Assembly: GCF_001881565.1 (NCBI RefSeq)
Contig: NZ_MPDJ01000002.1
Coordinates: 248,001-312,000, forward strand
DNA from: Eisenbergiella tayi
GTDB taxonomy: Bacteria; Bacillota; Clostridia; Lachnospirales; Lachnospiraceae
Length of the DNA: 64,000 bases
Direction: 5' to 3'
The notes under the pieces were generated by a model. The model was not told where the DNA came from and searched no databases. It worked only from the letters and a program-made list of their open reading frames with translations. A program made the position numbers and the translations under genes. This document shows, one piece after another, positions 34,994-43,984 of this stretch; position 1 is the first letter of the stretch; the number at the start of each line of letters is the position of its first letter.

Positions 34994-36013
34994 ATGAAAA
35001 AAAGAATTCTCGCATTTACATTAGTGCTTGCCATGACTCTTTTCTGCTTTGCAGGCTGCGGCAAGAAACAGGAGGCCGTAAAGGATACCCCGGATAAAAC
35101 AATGACCGATGTCACATTGAATGAGGTTGCTCATTCGATTTTTTATGCGCCGATGTACGTGGCTATTGAAGAAGGGTATTTTGCAGAGGAAGGCATCAAC
35201 CTGACGCTGGTTACCGGCTTCGGAGCCGATAAAACCATGACCGCCGTACTTACGAACGAAGCCGATATCGGCTTTATGGGCTCTGAAGCCTCCATCTATA
35301 CTTATCTGGGCGGCACGGAAGATTATGTTGTAAACTTTGCCCAGCTGACCCAGCGTGCCGGGAATTTCCTGGTAGCCAGGGAACCTATTGATAATTTTTC
35401 CTGGGATATGCTGAAAAACTGTACGGTTCTTGGAGGAAGGGCAGGCGGAATGCCCGAGATGGTCTTCGAGTATATTTTGAGAAAGAATGGCATTGATCCG
35501 ATGGCTGATCTGGATATTGACCAGAGTATCGATTTTGGTTCCACCGCAGCCGCTTTTTCAGGCGGGCAGGGCGATTTCACCGTTGAATTCGAGCCGCATG
35601 CCACCGCTCTGGAGCAAAAAGGCGACGGATATGTAGTAGCCTCATTAGGCGAGGATTCCGGCTATGTTCCCTATACCGCTTTTTCCGCAAAGAAAAGCTA
35701 TATTGAAGCGCATCCCGATGTTGTTCAGGCGTTTACCAACGCCCTTCAGAAGGGTATGGACTATGTGCAGTCACATACTCCTGAGGAAATCGCCGATGTG
35801 ATTCAGCCTCAGTTTGAAGAAACCGATAAAGAAACCATTACCACTATTGTTACCAGATATTACGATCAGACCTCCTGGAAGGATAATCTGATTTTTGAAG
35901 AAGACGCATTCACTCTCCTTCAGAACATTCTGGAAGAATCCGGTGAATTGTCTCAGAGAGTTCCTTACGCGGATCTGGTTAATACCGAATACGCACAGAA
36001 CGCCGCAAAATAA
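34994..36013 (+). CDS. ABC transporter substrate-binding lipoprotein (NMT1/SsuA-like)
   Basis: 339 residues from the ATG at 34994 with GGAGGG. A lipoprotein signal ends in LFCFAGCGKK, so the mature protein starts at Cys about 19. The mature domain has the NMT1/THI5-SsuA pattern: EVAHSIFYAPMYVAIEEGYF, GINLTLVTGFGADKTMTAVL and EADIGFMGSEASIYTYLG. Such proteins deliver thiamine precursors, sulfonates or similar nitrogen compounds to an ABC importer. No permease or ATPase gene is nearby, so it must work with components encoded elsewhere. A strong terminator follows. Confidence 0.9.
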   Translation: MKKRILAFTLVLAMTLFCFAGCGKKQEAVKDTPDKTMTDVTLNEVAHSIFYAPMYVAIEEGYFAEEGINLTLVTGFGADKTMTAVLTNEADIGFMGSEASIYTYLGGTEDYVVNFAQLTQRAGNFLVAREPIDNFSWDMLKNCTVLGGRAGGMPEMVFEYILRKNGIDPMADLDIDQSIDFGSTAAAFSGGQGDFTVEFEPHATALEQKGDGYVVASLGEDSGYVPYTAFSAKKSYIEAHPDVVQAFTNALQKGMDYVQSHTPEEIADVIQPQFEETDKETITTIVTRYYDQTSWKDNLIFEEDAFTLLQNILEESGELSQRVPYADLVNTEYAQNAAK

Positions 36014-36020
36014 TAGCGCA

Positions 36021-36072
36021 AAGGCTGATACACAGGGTTTGATTCATATATCCCTGCGTATCAGCCTTTTTT
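36021..36072 (+). terminator. Rho-independent terminator
   Basis: Long stem beginning AAGGCTGATAC at 36021 and closing with GTATCAGCCTT followed by T-residues, 8 nt after the binding-protein stop. Confidence 0.88.
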
Positions 36073-36139
36073 GACAATGTACTCTTATTCTTTTTTATTA
36101 AGCCCAGCGGATCGTCTGCCTGTAACCGTGTCCTGTCCA

Positions 36140-36868
36140 TCACTGAAGATACGGATGTGTATAGGGCGCGGGTTCCGGTCCGCAGTAAAGGCCATAGGCA
36201 TCACAGATCCAATACGTACCGTTCACATTTACACGGCACCATTGATGAGAATACTGATTCTCATTTACATGCTCATACGGGATTCCAAGAATATTCAGGC
36301 ACAGGCCTGTTGCCCTTGTACACCCGGCACAGGATGCCGTATGTAAAATAAAATATCCATATGGATCATTATAATGGGGCGCTGACATGGAATAAACCAT
36401 TCCGCCGTCCACCATGGCGCGAAGCGACTTTGCAATGCCGATAAGCTGTTCTTCCCTGGGAAGCCCCGCTAAGGGTGTTGCAACCGCCAGTGCCGCATTA
36501 TAAGCCTGTGCGAGTTCCCCGTCCGTCGCCTTTTTCCGAAGGCTGGATAAATTTGCAAGCTTCGCCATGGGAACGGGTTCAAAACCTTTTGTCTGATTAA
36601 GGTTTTCTTCATTGAACACCTCTATTTCAGCTCCCGGTTCAGCCGATGCATTCGGCAGCCGCCCTTCGTTCTTACCATACAGCAGATAGTGGTTTAAAAG
36701 CGCAGCAGCATCCGTTCCGACAGCGGCGGCAACATCCGGATAGGCAGCCGCGTAATAAATGGGATCAAACAATCCCGCGGCGTTTACCGGAATTTCTGCA
36801 GCGGCGGAAAGCAGAAATACGGTACAGAATACAGACAAGACAAACAGGACTTTCTTCATACTTTTCAC
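36140..36868 (-). CDS. Secreted transglutaminase-like protein
   Basis: 242 residues with a GTG start at 36868, 7 nt after AAGGAGG. A signal peptide (MKKVLFVLSVFCTVFLLSAA) leads to a repeat known from Clostridia surface proteins (FDPIYYAAAYPDVAAAVG, then LLNHYLLYGKNEGRLP). The C-terminal half has a transglutaminase/protease-like triad: Cys in CAGCTRATGLCLNILGIPYE, His in SHQWCRVNVNG and Asp in WICDAYG. It may cut or crosslink peptides or cell-wall material outside the cell. The protein is short for the class but appears complete. Confidence 0.72.
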   Translation of the reverse strand: MKSMKKVLFVLSVFCTVFLLSAAAEIPVNAAGLFDPIYYAAAYPDVAAAVGTDAAALLNHYLLYGKNEGRLPNASAEPGAEIEVFNEENLNQTKGFEPVPMAKLANLSSLRKKATDGELAQAYNAALAVATPLAGLPREEQLIGIAKSLRAMVDGGMVYSMSAPHYNDPYGYFILHTASCAGCTRATGLCLNILGIPYEHVNENQYSHQWCRVNVNGTYWICDAYGLYCGPEPAPYTHPYLQ

Positions 36869-36950
36869 GTGCACACCTCCTTACATATAACTGTTTTACA
36901 ATAAATTACATACCAACAAAAAAAGTACCGCATAAGCGATACTTTTCCAA

Positions 36951-37023
36951 TGGAGCATACGGGGCTCGAACCCGTGACCTCCACGCTGCCAGCGTGGCGC
37001 GCTCCCAGCTGCGCTAATGCCCC
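36951..37023 (-). tRNA. tRNA-Ala (GGC anticodon)
   Basis: 73 nt. Minus-strand cloverleaf: acceptor GGGGCAT/ATGCTCC with the alanine-specific G3-U70 pair, D arm GCGCAGCTGGGAGCGC, anticodon stem CCACG/CGTGG with loop CTGGCAG, T arm ACGGGTTCGAGCCCCGT (with one wobble-type pair), discriminator A. CCA is not encoded. Confidence 0.95.
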
Positions 37024-37253
37024 GTCCGTGTATTATCATATCAAAACTTCTCCCACTTGGCAAGAAAAATTTTGTCAGGTTTTCTGTTTTTTTCAAAACC
37101 AGATTTTCCTTCTTTTCCATAACATAAATTCCCATTCCGCCGGAGAACCATAAGAATCGGCCAAAGCCTGCATATGGTCATGGCTATATTCCCTGTAATA
37201 TGTTAAAATAGGACAAATCACCCCATCCTGTTAACAGATGAAAGGATCCTTAT

Positions 37254-38321
37254 ATGAAATACCTGAAAACCCGGATAAATAAAATCATAATCGCTGTACT
37301 ATTCTGTATCCTGCCCGCAGGCGGCCTCACTGCCTGCAAAGGCCCGGCTGCTCCCCCTGCCGAGACAGACACACAGATACTGTCTGAAAGCACCGCAGCC
37401 GAAACGTCCGGCACACAGGAAAATTCTTCTCCTGAATACCCAGCCCTGACTCCTGAGCGGGAAAACACCCCTTCCTCCGACGCCTCCAGCGAAAACCTGC
37501 CTTATGACTCGGAAACCATCATAGAGGAGCAGAGCTTTTCCGGTGTGGACTTGGGAGACTACAGGGATGTCCGTTTCACGACCAGCCTGGTTACCCGTGA
37601 CGGCCAGTCTCATATCCGATACTCTCTCGTCTCAGGTGAAGAGACCGTCTATACCTTCCCTGATGCCTATGCGTCCTGGCATTTTGAAGATACCATCAAT
37701 TTTATTACCTTTCATGACATCAATGGAGACGGCAAAAAAGACGTCATCACAAGCGAACAATACACTACCGGAGCCGGCAGTGAAGACGCCCGGCCCTTTT
37801 CCATGGTCCGTATTTACCTGAACCAGGGTAAGGAATTTCTCTTTGCCGAAGGTCTTTCCATCTCTATCGGCAACAGCCTGGAGGTTTCCGACGGAGATGC
37901 CTATACCGCAGAAAATGTTCTTTCCGTATTGTCCGAGCCGGTCTACTGTAACTTTGACGGGACGGACGGCTGGACCAAAGGCGAGATAGAAAGCTTCGCC
38001 TTCCTGGTAAAGGAAGATGTCCTGACCGACGACAGAGAATCCCTTTCGCGGAAAGTCCGGTATCCTCTGCACATCGTCCGCGACGGTTCCGAACGGCAGA
38101 TTAACTCCCCGGAAGAATTCCTGGAAAATTACGACCTCATTCTGAATCTGCAGGTGATCTATGATGTGGAAGGCTCTGAAACCGAAGGGCTTTTCTGGAA
38201 TCAGAACGGGGTTATGCTTGGAACCGGAGCCGTATGGTTCGGAAAAACGGAAGACGGAACGGTTAAAATCACTGCAATCCCGGCAGAAGTGCAGTACTGT
38301 AATCCGCTGAATGTGGATTAA
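37254..38321 (+). CDS. Lipoprotein with calcium-loop-like motif
   Basis: 355 residues. Signal and lipobox end in PAGGLTACKG. A Ser/Thr/Pro/Glu-rich linker of about 70 residues follows, then a beta-rich domain with HDINGDGKKDVITSEQYTTG, a Dx[DN]xDGxxD loop of the FG-GAP/VCBS kind that binds calcium. The rest has no motif that I recognise. It is an exported, membrane-anchored protein; binding of a ligand or surface partner is likely but unknown. Confidence 0.7.
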   Translation: MKYLKTRINKIIIAVLFCILPAGGLTACKGPAAPPAETDTQILSESTAAETSGTQENSSPEYPALTPERENTPSSDASSENLPYDSETIIEEQSFSGVDLGDYRDVRFTTSLVTRDGQSHIRYSLVSGEETVYTFPDAYASWHFEDTINFITFHDINGDGKKDVITSEQYTTGAGSEDARPFSMVRIYLNQGKEFLFAEGLSISIGNSLEVSDGDAYTAENVLSVLSEPVYCNFDGTDGWTKGEIESFAFLVKEDVLTDDRESLSRKVRYPLHIVRDGSERQINSPEEFLENYDLILNLQVIYDVEGSETEGLFWNQNGVMLGTGAVWFGKTEDGTVKITAIPAEVQYCNPLNVD

Positions 38322-38337
38322 ACAGCCTGAAAGGCAT

Positions 38338-38374
38338 AAAAAATCTGCCTTCTATTTTAAATAAAAGGCAGATC
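38338..38374 (-). terminator. Terminator of the tRNA pair
   Basis: On the minus strand a stem based on ATCTGCCTT with its complement AAGGCAGAT is followed by a run of T. It lies 11 nt past the tRNA-Ala(CGC) 3' end. Confidence 0.75.
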
Positions 38375-38384
38375 TGTCTGTCAG

Positions 38385-38457
38385 TGGACCCGAAGGGATT
38401 CGAACCCTCGGTCTCTGCGTTGCGAACGCAGCGCTTTCCCAGCTAAGCTACGAGCCC
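38385..38457 (-). tRNA. tRNA-Ala (CGC anticodon)
   Basis: 73 nt. Acceptor GGGCTCG/CGGGTCC, including the G3-U70 alanine identity pair; anticodon stem CTGCG/CGCAG with loop TTCGCAA; T arm GAGGGTTCGAATCCCTT; discriminator A. It is 20 nt downstream of the tRNA-Val gene on the same strand. Confidence 0.93.
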
Positions 38458-38477
38458 TGAATCATTTCCGAAAAAAA

Positions 38478-38550
38478 TGGAGGCAACGAGGCTCGAACTC
38501 GTGACCTTTCGCGTGTGAGGCGAACGCTCTCCCGGCTGAGCTATGTCTCC
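38478..38550 (-). tRNA. tRNA-Val (CAC anticodon)
   Basis: 73 nt. Acceptor GGAGACA/TGCCTCC has an A-C mismatch at the fifth pair. Anticodon stem TTCGC/GCGAA, loop CTCACAC, T arm ACGAGTTCGAGCCTCGT, discriminator A. First of a two-tRNA transcript. Confidence 0.92.
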
Positions 38551-38604
38551 ATGGGTATTATTGTACCACTTTTTTCGAAATTGGCAAGTATCTGTTTTAC
38601 AAAA

Positions 38605-39288
38605 TTATTCTTTTTTTTGCTCAGGATTCCCGGAAGCCCCATTTTCCGCGGTTTCCTTCGCTGCCTTCGGCTGACCTTTTTTCCCCTTTGGCATAATTTG
38701 GGTACCGCACAGATCCAGCAGCTTCTCAATCAGCAGTTTTTTCACATACACATCAAAACTCAGCATGCATATGAAGGAAAAGAACTGTAAGAACTGTCTT
38801 TCCTCTTCTTCCGCCTCCTGAAAGGTATCGCCTGCTTTTTTAAACTTTTCCACCAGGTCCTTCTTCATCACCTCAACCTGTTCCTTTTCCAGGCTGAAAA
38901 CCTCATTGTAAATATCCTCAAGGCTGAGCTCCGTATTTCCTTTAAAATACAGATCCGTAATAGGCTGAAGGATTGTCTGTATGTCATTAATAGACATAAC
39001 GCCCTTGTAATAATAGATAAAGATGAGTATGAGCACATGCTCCTTAGAGTATTTCTTCTTCACCGGCGGCGGAAGCAGATTGTTCTTCGCATAATTATTA
39101 ATCATGGTCTTGGTCAGAATCTTATCTTCCTCCGGATTTCTGGTGCTGTTTTTCAGCTTGCTGTCCATCAGCGTGGTAACCTGATCCATGTATAAATCAA
39201 TATTGGGAATATCCTCAGGCTTGATATAATCGATTCTGTCAAGGCTTTCAAGGATACTGTTCAATAGGTCTTCTGTAGAAATGGTCAT
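38605..39288 (-). CDS. DUF1836 domain protein
   Basis: 227 residues. The central text LTKTMINNYAKNNLLPPPVKKKYSKEHVL and IFIYYYKGVMSINDIQTILQ is the DUF1836 hallmark, a MerR-like helix-turn-helix with Tyr-rich segment. The C-terminus is Gly/Lys/Ala-rich and probably disordered. Members are widespread in Firmicutes and are presumed regulators; no target is known to me. Its start lies about 250 nt from yerC, divergently. Confidence 0.88.
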   Translation of the reverse strand: MTISTEDLLNSILESLDRIDYIKPEDIPNIDLYMDQVTTLMDSKLKNSTRNPEEDKILTKTMINNYAKNNLLPPPVKKKYSKEHVLILIFIYYYKGVMSINDIQTILQPITDLYFKGNTELSLEDIYNEVFSLEKEQVEVMKKDLVEKFKKAGDTFQEAEEEERQFLQFFSFICMLSFDVYVKKLLIEKLLDLCGTQIMPKGKKGQPKAAKETAENGASGNPEQKKE

Positions 39289-39541
39289 CTTCCGCTCCTG
39301 TCCTGCTCCCTTTCTAAGGGCAGCCCTGCCTGCTGCTTCCTTCTGCTACCCGGAACCAGACTTTTCCGTACATCTGATTTTTATTATATAGTATCGAAAA
39401 CTACATGACAAGTCTTATCTTTATCATACAGACATTTTTCTTTACTTTAAGACTTTAGTATGTTAAAATCGCAATATATGAATGGCAGACTATTTTTCTC
39501 TGCCATATGGATCGAAACAGAATCAATGCGGAGGTAATAAA

Positions 39542-39835
39542 ATGAACAAAAAAATAAAAACAGACGCGGTGGATCACCTTTTTGAGGCCATACTGAGTCT
39601 GGAAAGCAGGGAGGAATGCTACAGCTTCTTTGAGGATCTGTGCACTGTCAATGAACTCCTCTCCCTGTCTCAGCGTTTTGAGGTGGCGGCAATGCTGCGG
39701 GACCATAAAACCTATCTTGATATTGCCGAAAAAACGGGTGCTTCCACCGCTACCATAAGCCGTGTGAACCGCTCGTTAAATTACGGAAATGACGGCTATG
39801 AGATGGTTTTTTCACGTATGAACAAGGATTCCTGA
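39542..39835 (+). CDS. yerC: YerC/YecD TrpR-related protein
   Basis: 97 residues from the ATG at 39542 with GGAGG. The TrpR-like helix-turn-helix reads FEDLCTVNELLSLSQRFEVA, then LDIAEKTGASTATISRVNRS. It lacks the Trp-binding features of true TrpR and is the Firmicute YerC type, a DNA-binding protein of unclear targets that in Bacillus sits in the pcrA/lig region. Confidence 0.9.
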   Translation: MNKKIKTDAVDHLFEAILSLESREECYSFFEDLCTVNELLSLSQRFEVAAMLRDHKTYLDIAEKTGASTATISRVNRSLNYGNDGYEMVFSRMNKDS

Positions 39836-39893
39836 TATTATAAAATATTGGTAATTTTTTTCAAATAAGAAATGTTATAACGTAAAATTCCAC

Positions 39894-39922
39894 TTTACAT
39901 TTGACTACTCTTGTGATATTCT
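39894..39922 (+). promoter_or_regulatory. Promoter of the cold-shock gene
   Basis: TTTACA (39894-39899), a 17-nt spacer and TATTCT (39917-39922), about 60 nt before the ATG. Confidence 0.65.
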
Positions 39923-39925
39923 GAC

Positions 39926-39944
39926 TATGTTGCAGGGCAACATA
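39926..39944 (+). promoter_or_regulatory. Perfect hairpin at the start of the cold-shock mRNA
   Basis: TATGTTGC, loop AGG, GCAACATA: an 8-bp perfect stem beginning right after the -10 box, thus at or near the 5' end of the transcript. It could stabilise the message or act in temperature response. Confidence 0.5.
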
Positions 39945-39980
39945 ACTAATTCTTATTTATTTATGCGGAGGTATCCTAGA

Positions 39981-40181
39981 ATGAACAAAGGTACAGTAAA
40001 GTGGTTTAACAACCAAAAGGGTTACGGTTTCATTTCTGATGAAGCAGGACAGGACGTATTCGTACACTACTCCGGATTGAACATGGATGGTTTCAAATCT
40101 CTGGATGAAGGCGCTGCTGTTGAATACGATGTTATTCAGGGAGAAAAAGGCCCTCAGGCTGTTAACGTAGTCAAATTATAA
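39981..40181 (+). CDS. Cold-shock protein (CspA family)
   Basis: 66 residues from the ATG at 39981 (GGAGGTATCC site). It has both RNA-binding motifs: KGYGFI (RNP1) and VFVHYSGL (RNP2), in the usual five-stranded OB fold. It binds single-stranded RNA or DNA and melts structure in mRNA. The roughly 55-nt leader with a 5' hairpin is like other csp messages. Confidence 0.96.
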   Translation: MNKGTVKWFNNQKGYGFISDEAGQDVFVHYSGLNMDGFKSLDEGAAVEYDVIQGEKGPQAVNVVKL

Positions 40182-40328
40182 GATTTCACTGTAAATCTTG
40201 CCAAGAACCATCACAATGTGCCTTTTTTATTCAAATATATCGGTATCACAGTTCATATCGTTTTTTATTTGAGATTAAGCTGTACAGTTGTAATGGATTC
40301 CACGAATGGAGTTGCAAAACATCCATTA

Positions 40329-40380
40329 AAAAAGGAGCTCACGAATGGATTGATATCCTGTCGTGAAGCTCCTTTTCTTG
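40329..40380. terminator. Bidirectional terminator between csp and hisA
   Basis: AAGGAGCT...ACGA pairs with TCGT...AGCTCCTT over a 16-nt loop, with six T when read on the minus strand and TTTTCTT on the plus strand. Confidence 0.8.
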
Positions 40381-40419
40381 ATTATAAAGAGGCCTGCCAA
40401 GCGGGTTCTCCCTATGTTT

Positions 40420-41202
40420 CTACAGTTCTTCCTCCGCATACGCCTGCACTTTATCGAAATCCAGTTTTCCGCCATAAAGGTTCAGGGCGCTGCCCACCGT
40501 TATGTGTATTCTGTTTCTTCCCAGTTCTTTAATGCTCCTGATATCCTCCAGGGAACGGATTCCTCCTGCATAGGTAATCGGTATCCGGTTCCATCTTCCC
40601 AGCAGAGCCACCAGCTCCTTCTCGATTCCGCACACCTTGCCTTCCACATCCACTGCATGGATCAGGAATTCGTCACAGAAGGAAGCCAGCATATCCAGCA
40701 CATCCTCATTCAGTGTCACTCTGGTATATTTCTGCCAGCGATCCGTAACAATATAATAATCACCGTCTTTTTTTCTGCAGCTTAAATCGAGCACCAGCTT
40801 TTTCTTTCCCACATTTTCCAGAAGACGGTTCAGGTTTTCGTAGGAAATGGTTCCGTCACGGAATACATAGGAGGTCACAATCACATGAGACGCTCCCGCA
40901 TCCAGGTATTCATAGGCATTTTCCGCAGTAATGCCGCCGCCTGCCTGAAGGCCTCCGGGATAAGCTCTGAGGGCATTCAAAACCTGCTCCTTTGAGCTTT
41001 CGTAATAAGGGCTTCCTTTTTTATTCAAAAGAATTACATGCCCATTTTTCAGGTTTTTTTCCTGGAAAAGCCTGGCGTACCAGGCGCCGTCCTTTTCAGA
41101 AACAAAATTTTCCTGGGCACTGTCACTGATATCTGCCACGCTTCCGCCCACCAGCTGTTTTACTTTACCATTATGAACATCAATACATGGTCTGAATTCC
41201 AT
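40420..41202 (-). CDS. hisA: HisA-type isomerase, apparently of the eukaryotic-like subfamily
   Basis: 260 residues. N-terminal FRPCIDVHNGKVKQLVGGSV contains the HisA catalytic Asp; the second half has ITYAGGIRSLEDI and HITVGSALNLYGG, the phosphate-binding repeats of the TIM barrel. Insertions such as NLKNGHVILLNKKGSPYYES and the overall layout resemble the fungal/plant HIS6 branch that also occurs in some Clostridia. It converts ProFAR to PRFAR in histidine synthesis. No other his gene is near; it may lie apart from the rest of the pathway or serve separately. Confidence 0.88.
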   Translation of the reverse strand: MEFRPCIDVHNGKVKQLVGGSVADISDSAQENFVSEKDGAWYARLFQEKNLKNGHVILLNKKGSPYYESSKEQVLNALRAYPGGLQAGGGITAENAYEYLDAGASHVIVTSYVFRDGTISYENLNRLLENVGKKKLVLDLSCRKKDGDYYIVTDRWQKYTRVTLNEDVLDMLASFCDEFLIHAVDVEGKVCGIEKELVALLGRWNRIPITYAGGIRSLEDIRSIKELGRNRIHITVGSALNLYGGKLDFDKVQAYAEEEL

Positions 41203-41458
41203 TTTCCTTATCTCCCTGCCTCAGGCCGCATAACAACGGCTTTTTTTACAAAATTAGGTATATTTTACACGAAATGCTCCTTTTTGACAATTCCTTTTTC
41301 CGCATAAAAAGAATTTTTCAGAACATAATAAAAAACGGACAGTTATATTGTTCGTGAGTGTGCTTTTTATTTCAGGATGCCTATCCCTGCGGATTTTGTC
41401 CCTGTGGATATACTTCCGCATGCACGCCCAAATATACAAAGGAAAAGGAGTGAGCAAC

Positions 41459-41926
41459 ATGAAAAAGCTGAACAGAATAGTTCCTGCAGCACTGATTCTG
41501 CTGATGCTTGCCAGTGTGACCGCCTGTGGAAATAAGAAAAATAATGCGGACGACATGGCAGGCAATACAACAGAATCCACCAGCACTACCGCTGCCGAAG
41601 AGACAGCAAGCCGTAACGAAACAAGCACGGCCGGTCTTGCCGGAAGTGAAACTACGAATGAAACCCATACAAACGGTACCGATACAAATGAAACCGGAAC
41701 CATGAACGGAACCGATGAAACAGCCGGCATTAACGGAACCAACAACGGAACCACCGGCGGCAACAGCACCGCAGGCAAGGGTTCCGGCGTGGTAGATAAC
41801 GCAGGCAATGCCATCGAGGACGTAGGCGATGCTGTAGGCAATGTAGTGGATGATGCCGGCAACATGGTTGAAAATGCTGCAGACGGTGTAGCCAACGGTG
41901 TGAAGGATATCACCAACACCAAATAA
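41459..41926 (+). CDS. Low-complexity lipoprotein
   Basis: 155 residues with an ATG at 41459 (AAAGGAG). The lipobox ends in LASVTACGNK. The mature part is almost wholly Thr, Asn, Gly, Glu and Ala: first a T/N/G-rich stretch (NETHTNGTDTNETGTMNGTD), then an amphipathic repeat with an 8-11 residue period (AGNAIEDVGDAVGNVVDDAG). It is probably a flexible envelope protein; the C-terminal repeat recalls LEA/apolipoprotein-like helices. Function unknown. Confidence 0.7.
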   Translation: MKKLNRIVPAALILLMLASVTACGNKKNNADDMAGNTTESTSTTAAEETASRNETSTAGLAGSETTNETHTNGTDTNETGTMNGTDETAGINGTNNGTTGGNSTAGKGSGVVDNAGNAIEDVGDAVGNVVDDAGNMVENAADGVANGVKDITNTK

Positions 41927-41950
41927 TTTCTCCTGTCTTTGACCGCACCC

Positions 41951-41973
41951 GGGGCAAGCTGCAGACTTGCCCC
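41951..41973. terminator. Hairpin between convergent genes
   Basis: Perfect 8-bp stem GGGGCAAG/CTTGCCCC with a 7-nt loop, followed on the plus strand by a T-rich but interrupted tract. Confidence 0.6.
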
Positions 41974-41990
41974 TCTACATAGTTTTGTTG

Positions 41991-43955
41991 TTATACCCCT
42001 TTTTCAATCAAAGTCCCGTCCCTGTAAGCCGCGAGCAGCTTTTCCAGATAACAGATACTTTCCTTCAGTTCGGTGCCGATGTCCGTATCCGCAACCCTTA
42101 TCCTGCTGGGCGCCGTCTCCACTATGATGGAATCCGAAAAAATATCCGATTCCTTTCGTATGGCCGATTCCGCCGATTCAAAAGGTTCATGGGCAACCAG
42201 AGTCATACCGTGGGAATTCGCCACCAGCGTATAGCCGGCAATCCCGGTTTTCCCCTGATAGGCCTTGGAGAAACCGCCGTCGATGATGAGCAGCTTCCCA
42301 CCGCACTTGATAGGAGTTTCCCCCTTCTTTAATTCCACCGGCACATGGCCGTTGATGATATGGGAACTGTTTTCATCCAGGCCGAATTCCCTCAGGATGC
42401 GGTTAAGCACTTCTTCATTGTCCATCAGCCTGTAATAGCTGTTTTTAATTTCGGTATGGGTGCTCTTATCCTCCACAAAATACCGTTCGAAGGTAGCCAT
42501 TTTGTCTTTTCCGAATACGGGAGAATTGGGGCCGGTCCAGATATACCAGATGACGTCCCTGCCTTTTTCCACTTCTTCCTTATCCTGGGAATAATAGCCT
42601 TTCCTGGCGTAATGATCCAGGATATCGTACAGCGCTTTTCCGCCGTACTCTTTTCCGAATATATTCACCTTGAGGAAATTCCCCTCTTCATCCATGGGCA
42701 CGCAGCCATGGTAAAGCAGGTTGGAGTTATAGACCTTGTAAAGGCTTCCCTTGGAAAAAAGGAAACGGATATGCCGCTGGAGCTTCTCGCAATGCACAAA
42801 GGCGTGGCGCAGACGTTCCACCACCTGCTCCTCCTCCGGAGTGAGACGATAAGGATCCTTCGGATCCACCGTGGGGAAATCCACATCCTTCATGGCATAT
42901 TCCGTTCCGCCGATAGTAACCGTTTTCTTTTCATAATTTATTTTATCCAGAAGCAGCCTGTCGGCCATATCGAATTCCGGCCTTTTTTTAATCAGCTGTC
43001 CCTCCAGCTTGAACTGGATGATGGCAATGGCCTTATGCATCTTCTTATCCAGCTCCAGGTCCTTCGTGTCGTAGTCCTCTCCATATTTAATGGAAAAAAC
43101 ATCGCAGTCGGAATCGGCATAAGTATTCATGGCAAAGGTGGCGAGCGGAATGAGATTGATGCCGTAGCCTTCCTCCAGGATATCGAGATTGCCGTATCTG
43201 GCTGAAATACGGATGATATTGGCGATACAGCTTGTCTGTCCGCTGGCAGCTCCCATCCACACCACGTCATGATTTCCCCATTGGATATCCACCGAATGGT
43301 ACTGGCTTAAGGTATCCAGAATGATATGGGGGCCGTTCCCTCTGTCATAAATATCTCCCACAATATGCAGATGATCGATAACCAGCCTCTGGATCAGGTT
43401 GCAGAGCGCGGCAATGAACTCCGGAGCTCTTCCGATACGGATAATGGTATGGATGATCTCATTGTAATAAGCTTCCTTATCCTGTACCTCTTCCTTTTCC
43501 GTAATCAGTTCTTCAATGACATAAGAGAAATCCTTGGGCAGCGCCTTCCTCACCTTGGAACGGGTATACTTGGAAGCCACCCTCTTGGTCATCTGCACCA
43601 GCCTGTGAAGGGTAATCTTAAACCAGTCCTCCAGATTTTCCTGATTATCCTCCTCCTGCATCACCAGCTCCAGCTTCTCCATGGGATAATAAATCAGTGT
43701 GGCCAGGCTCCGCTTGTCCCTGCTGCTTAAGGTATTTCCGAACTCTTCATCTATTTTCCGTTTCACGCTGCCTGAACCATTTTTCAGCACATGGTTGAAC
43801 TGCTCATATTCCCCGTGAATATCGGTCAGAAAATGTTCCGTTCCTTTAGGCAGACTCAAGATGGCCTGCAGATTGATAATTTCTGTCGCCGCATCCGCAA
43901 TGGTCGGAAACTGTTTGGACAGACTCTTCAGATAGGTTAATTCCAAATCCTGCAT
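41991..43955 (-). CDS. fbp: Fructose-1,6-bisphosphatase class III
   Basis: 654 residues, standard for the Firmicute class III enzyme. Metallophosphatase motifs: TDIHGEYEQFNH (about 43), IVGDIYDRGNGPHIILD (about 197), IQWGNHDVVWMGAASG (about 222), NGHVPVELKKGETPIKCGGK and IDGGFSKAYQGKTGIAGY near the end. It hydrolyses fructose-1,6-bisphosphate to fructose-6-phosphate in gluconeogenesis, cytosolic. Downstream of the dapA-dapB pair but beyond a terminator. Confidence 0.97.
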   Translation of the reverse strand: MQDLELTYLKSLSKQFPTIADAATEIINLQAILSLPKGTEHFLTDIHGEYEQFNHVLKNGSGSVKRKIDEEFGNTLSSRDKRSLATLIYYPMEKLELVMQEEDNQENLEDWFKITLHRLVQMTKRVASKYTRSKVRKALPKDFSYVIEELITEKEEVQDKEAYYNEIIHTIIRIGRAPEFIAALCNLIQRLVIDHLHIVGDIYDRGNGPHIILDTLSQYHSVDIQWGNHDVVWMGAASGQTSCIANIIRISARYGNLDILEEGYGINLIPLATFAMNTYADSDCDVFSIKYGEDYDTKDLELDKKMHKAIAIIQFKLEGQLIKKRPEFDMADRLLLDKINYEKKTVTIGGTEYAMKDVDFPTVDPKDPYRLTPEEEQVVERLRHAFVHCEKLQRHIRFLFSKGSLYKVYNSNLLYHGCVPMDEEGNFLKVNIFGKEYGGKALYDILDHYARKGYYSQDKEEVEKGRDVIWYIWTGPNSPVFGKDKMATFERYFVEDKSTHTEIKNSYYRLMDNEEVLNRILREFGLDENSSHIINGHVPVELKKGETPIKCGGKLLIIDGGFSKAYQGKTGIAGYTLVANSHGMTLVAHEPFESAESAIRKESDIFSDSIIVETAPSRIRVADTDIGTELKESICYLEKLLAAYRDGTLIEKGV

Positions 43956-43984
43956 GCTTGCATTTTCCCCTTTCCGCGCACCGT

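Noticed and set aside
41254..41922. 222-residue frame rich in Val/Ser/Pro on the minus strand
   Set aside because: Mirror of the low-complexity lipoprotein gene, whose lipobox and ribosome site are clear.
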